Source: Thermoplasmata archaeon (lineage in GTDB: Archaea > Thermoplasmatota > Thermoplasmata > Thermoplasmatales > Thermoplasmataceae). From it: 8,435 bases of DNA. The notes under the pieces were generated by a model, which did not search any database, had not been told where the DNA came from, and saw only the letters and a list, made by a program, of their open reading frames with translations. The DNA lies in the NCBI GenBank assembly GCA_021804185.1, contig JAJZKL010000024.1, forward strand, positions 1-8,435, in the 5' to 3' direction. Shown one piece after another: positions 6,354 through 8,435 of this stretch; within the stretch, counting starts at the first letter, position 1, and each line of letters opens with the position of its first letter. Made by a program: the position numbers and the translations under genes.

Positions 6354-6991
6354 TGAATAAAAACGGATATGCGTCCATAGAAATGGGGGTTAGGCACATC
6401 ACATCTTCGGATCCGGTGCTCGCCGGGATTATAGAATCAATCGGCAAATGCACCTTGGTGGGGAGAAGCGACTACTACGCATCGCTGGTCGGGACAATCA
6501 TCAACCAGCAGCTTTCCGGATCAGCTGCGGATGCAATATATTCCAGAATGGTCGGGGAGCTGAGCGGAAGCCTTGAACCGCTGAAGGTGCTTGAACTTAC
6601 TGAGGAGCAGTTCAGGAGATCCGGGGTATCGCGTTCTAAGGAGAGGTTTATCAGGGAGCTGTCCGAGAAATTCGCTGGGAATGCGGGCTTTCTGAGAGAT
6701 GTAGGGTGCCTCCCAGACGGGGAGGTTGTGTCAGTCCTTACTGAAATAAACGGGATTGGAAGGTGGACCGCCGAGATGTTCATGATCTTCAGCCTGGGCA
6801 GGCTCGACGTTCTCCCTCTTACCGATGCGGGTTTCAGGAGGGCGGTTTCCAGGTTCTACCTGAACGGCAGAGCTGCAGATGACGGGGATATAATCGAAAT
6901 ATCGCGGAAATGGGAGCCGTTCCGCTCAATTGCAGTTTGGTACCTGTGGAGGGCCATCGACGGTGAGCCTAAGGGAACGATCCAGGGGTAG
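6353..6991 (+). CDS. DNA-3-methyladenine glycosylase, AlkA-like (HhH-GPD family)
   Basis: A base-excision glycosylase of about 212 residues. Numbered from ATG 6353, it has the AlkA-like opening GVRHITSSDPVLAGII (12-27), the conserved helix SLVGTIINQQLSGSAADAIY (44-63), GVSRSKERFIREL (91-103), the helix-hairpin-helix TEINGIGRWTAEMF (130-143), and LDVLPLTDAGFRRAV (151-165) with catalytic Asp158. There is no iron-sulfur cluster, as expected for AlkA. Family members flip out and remove alkylated bases; the Archaeoglobus AlkA removes 1-methyladenine and 3-methylcytosine. The start is uncertain. ATG 6326 and ATG 6380-6385 are alternatives; 6353 is preferred because it overlaps the preceding small frame as TAATG, and the conserved domain begins only about ten residues later. 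It is the last gene of the plus-strand operon. Its 3' end overlaps that of the convergent Mig-like gene by 23 bp. Confidence 0.87.
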   Translation: MNKNGYASIEMGVRHITSSDPVLAGIIESIGKCTLVGRSDYYASLVGTIINQQLSGSAADAIYSRMVGELSGSLEPLKVLELTEEQFRRSGVSRSKERFIRELSEKFAGNAGFLRDVGCLPDGEVVSVLTEINGIGRWTAEMFMIFSLGRLDVLPLTDAGFRRAVSRFYLNGRAADDGDIIEISRKWEPFRSIAVWYLWRAIDGEPKGTIQG

Positions 6992-7655
6992 ATCCACCCG
7001 CCATTCCTTCCCTCTCCCTCCTGTAGCGGGCGCAGGAACTTTTGAATGGGCATATATGGCATTTTGGACCCTTAGGTGTGCACATCTCTGCACCGAAGTC
7101 CAGTAGGGCGTAGTTGAAATCTATAAAATTTTCGTCGGGAAGCATTTCTTCCGCAAAATCCCAAAGCGCTTTGGTCGCCCTCTGCCCTGCAACTTCCGGA
7201 GCTGCGGAAAATATCCTGGAGTAAATCCTCACGACGTTTCCGTCAAGTATGGCCCTCCTCTTTTTATAGCCGAAGCACAGAACTGCGTTTGCTGAGTATT
7301 TTCCTATGCCCGTTACCTTCAGGAGCTCCCCCTCGACGTTGGGAATCATGCCTCCCTCCAGGGAAGCAATTTCGCCTGCTGCCTTTATGATCCTCTCCCC
7401 CCTGTAGAAGAGGCCCAGACTGCCGAATATTGGAGCTAAAAAGGCGATGTCTGCTTTAGACAGCTCAGCAACATCCCGGTACCTTTCAGTCACGGCGAGG
7501 AAGGGTTCAACAGCATCCTCCGCCCTCGTCCTTTGGAGAAAAAATTCCGATACGAGCACCAGGTAGGGATCATATCTGTACCTCCAAGGAAAGTCTCTTC
7601 TGTTGCCCCCGTACCACGAAAGCAGTGATGCGGAGAACTGGGATTTCGGCTTCAA
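6969..7655 (-). CDS. MutY/Nth-superfamily glycosylase, Mig-like T:G mismatch DNA glycosylase
   Basis: A 228-residue HhH-GPD glycosylase with an iron-sulfur cluster. DFPWRYRYDPYLVLVSEFFL (21-40) carries Glu37, LLKVTGIGKYSANAVLCFGY (111-130) is the helix-hairpin-helix, and ILDGNVVRI (136-144) carries catalytic Asp138. Cys192, 199, 202 and 208 give the C-x6-C-x2-C-x5-C cluster. The residue after GIGK is Tyr120. MutY has Ser and endonuclease III has Lys there, while Mig of Methanothermobacter, which removes T from T:G mismatches, has Tyr. At 228 residues it lacks the long C-terminal domain of true MutY. It starts at TTG 7655 with GGAGAGG just upstream, 14 nt after the C5 methyltransferase stop, so the two are co-transcribed. 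Mig is likewise encoded beside a C5 methyltransferase. The likely job is repair of deaminated 5-methylcytosine. A short low-complexity tail (about 215-228) overlaps the AlkA-like gene. Confidence 0.87.
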   Translation of the reverse strand: MKPKSQFSASLLSWYGGNRRDFPWRYRYDPYLVLVSEFFLQRTRAEDAVEPFLAVTERYRDVAELSKADIAFLAPIFGSLGLFYRGERIIKAAGEIASLEGGMIPNVEGELLKVTGIGKYSANAVLCFGYKKRRAILDGNVVRIYSRIFSAAPEVAGQRATKALWDFAEEMLPDENFIDFNYALLDFGAEMCTPKGPKCHICPFKSSCARYRREREGMAGGSTPGSFP

Positions 7656-7669
7656 CCTCTCCCCACCAA

Positions 7670-8435
7670 TTAAAGCTCTATGCCAAGGTACGGCCCCAAG
7701 CCTTCAGCACCCGCTTTCTTCTGGACTGCGGAATGCTCATCGCCTGCCCTCATAGCCTTTACCATTCTTTCCGCTATTCTTTCAACCACCGGAACCACCA
7801 CGGAATTCCCTGCCTGGTGATAAAGTGCAGTGTTGCTTGCCTGCTTGGGAAACCTGTACGATTCCGGAAATCCCTGGAACGAGAAGCATTCCCTTGGGGT
7901 GAGCTTCCTTATGCCGAAATCATCCCTGATGATCGGGACGTTGTGCCCCCCGCTTCCCATATTGGCGGTTAGGGTTGGGCAGACATTTTTTTTGTTCTCC
8001 CTCACGTAAACCCTCCTTATCTGGTACACGGTATCCCGCCTTCGGACGCCTTCTTTAAGCATTTCGTAGTACAGTGAATCTTTGCTGTAGTAGTACCTGT
8101 CCTCCGCTTTGTGGCCCACATCTACAATATCGTGTATGGTTTTTTTCAGCTCAGCCTTTTCCGGGAATGAGAACCGGGAAAGATCCCCTTCATTCCTGAA
8201 ACCCACTATGTATATCCTCTCTCGGTTTTGCGGGATCCCTCCGTACTCCATAGAGTTGAGCACCTTGTGGGCTATGAAATACCCCTCCTGATTAAGGGCC
8301 TCGCGTATTATTCGGAACGTCCTTCCGCCGTCGTGCCTCTCAAGATTCTTAACGTTTTCAAGAAAAACAGCCCTGGGCTTCTTCTCCCGCAGCACCTTTG
8401 CAACCTCAAAGAATACGTTCCCCCTGTCGTCGTGT
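7670..8435 (-). CDS. C5-cytosine DNA methyltransferase, N-terminus cut by the window edge
   Basis: The visible 254 residues run in frame to the right edge and continue beyond it (a GTG at 8395 lies inside the domain and is not the true start). Motifs are in order: RGNVFFEVAKVL, then FLENVKNL (motif IV, catalytic Glu), NSMEYGGIPQNRERIYIVGF (motif VI, QxRxR), a recognition region with YQIRRVYVRENKKNVCPTLT followed by ANMGSGGHNVP, RKLTPRECFSFQGFP (motif IX), and YHQAGNSVVVPVVERI (motif X). The SAM-binding FxGxG motif and the catalytic PCQ loop, about 75-80 residues, lie outside the window. The recognition region resembles methyltransferases for GCNGC (M.Bsp6I type), which agrees with the Bsp6I-like nuclease on the other strand. 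It would add a methyl group to cytosine C5 to protect host sites. A tail of about 30 residues follows motif X. The Mig-like gene follows 14 nt downstream. Confidence 0.93.
   Translation of the reverse strand, partial: HDDRGNVFFEVAKVLREKKPRAVFLENVKNLERHDGGRTFRIIREALNQEGYFIAHKVLNSMEYGGIPQNRERIYIVGFRNEGDLSRFSFPEKAELKKTIHDIVDVGHKAEDRYYYSKDSLYYEMLKEGVRRRDTVYQIRRVYVRENKKNVCPTLTANMGSGGHNVPIIRDDFGIRKLTPRECFSFQGFPESYRFPKQASNTALYHQAGNSVVVPVVERIAERMVKAMRAGDEHSAVQKKAGAEGLGPYLGIEL

Noticed and set aside
6969..7655. MutY adenine glycosylase
   Set aside because: Tyr replaces the MutY Ser after GIGK, the C-terminal MutY domain is missing, and the gene is linked to a C5 methyltransferase; the Mig-like T:G call fits better.
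7625..8291. Plus-strand open frames opposite the C5 methyltransferase
   Set aside because: The opposite strand has all the C5 methyltransferase motifs in order, so these are antisense shadows.
1..8435. CRISPR array, tRNA or rRNA genes
   Set aside because: No regularly spaced repeats and no cloverleaf or conserved rRNA stretches were seen on either strand.

Overview
This window looks like a piece of archaeal chromosome, most likely from the Thermoplasmata (Thermoplasma/Ferroplasma/Cuniculiplasma type). That assignment is an inference. It rests on heavy use of AGG/AGA for arginine and ATA for isoleucine, TATA-like boxes about 25 nt upstream of several starts, Shine-Dalgarno (SD) sequences of the GGTGAT type inside operons, and glycosylases that resemble archaeal families. 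No rRNA, tRNA, CRISPR array or intact insertion sequence was seen. The window holds two restriction-modification (RM) loci side by side, with hardly any housekeeping genes, so it reads as a defence island.

Left part (1 to about 3.3 kb, AT-rich, all on the minus strand). Read in transcription order, it has a small ribbon-helix-helix protein, then a 674-residue protein joining an N-terminal PD-(D/E)xK nuclease to a gamma-type N6-adenine methyltransferase, then a two-domain DNA specificity subunit cut by the window edge. No helicase-type HsdR gene is present. Nuclease plus methylase in one chain with a separate S subunit is the BcgI-like (type IIB) layout, not classic type I.

Middle part (about 3.3 to 4.5 kb, AT-rich). 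One unrecognised 154-residue reading frame lies between two gene-poor stretches that hold promoters and perhaps a tiny remnant ORF.

Right part (about 4.5 to 8.4 kb, visibly richer in G+C). Two convergent operons face each other. The plus-strand operon encodes a winged-helix regulator, a Bsp6I-like restriction endonuclease, a second nuclease-like protein with an N-terminal DNA-binding segment, and an AlkA-type DNA glycosylase. The minus-strand operon encodes a C5-cytosine methyltransferase (cut by the right edge), followed 14 nt later by a MutY/Nth-superfamily glycosylase. That enzyme has tyrosine at the specificity position, as in the T:G-mismatch glycosylase Mig of Methanothermobacter.

My reading is that the right part is a C5-methylation RM system that carries its own repair enzymes. 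The Mig-like enzyme would fix T:G mismatches made when 5-methylcytosine deaminates. The AlkA-like enzyme may remove alkylated bases, possibly the 3-methylcytosine that C5 methyltransferases are known to make as a by-product. The Mig link has a known precedent. The AlkA link and the role of the second nuclease-like protein are the less explored parts.
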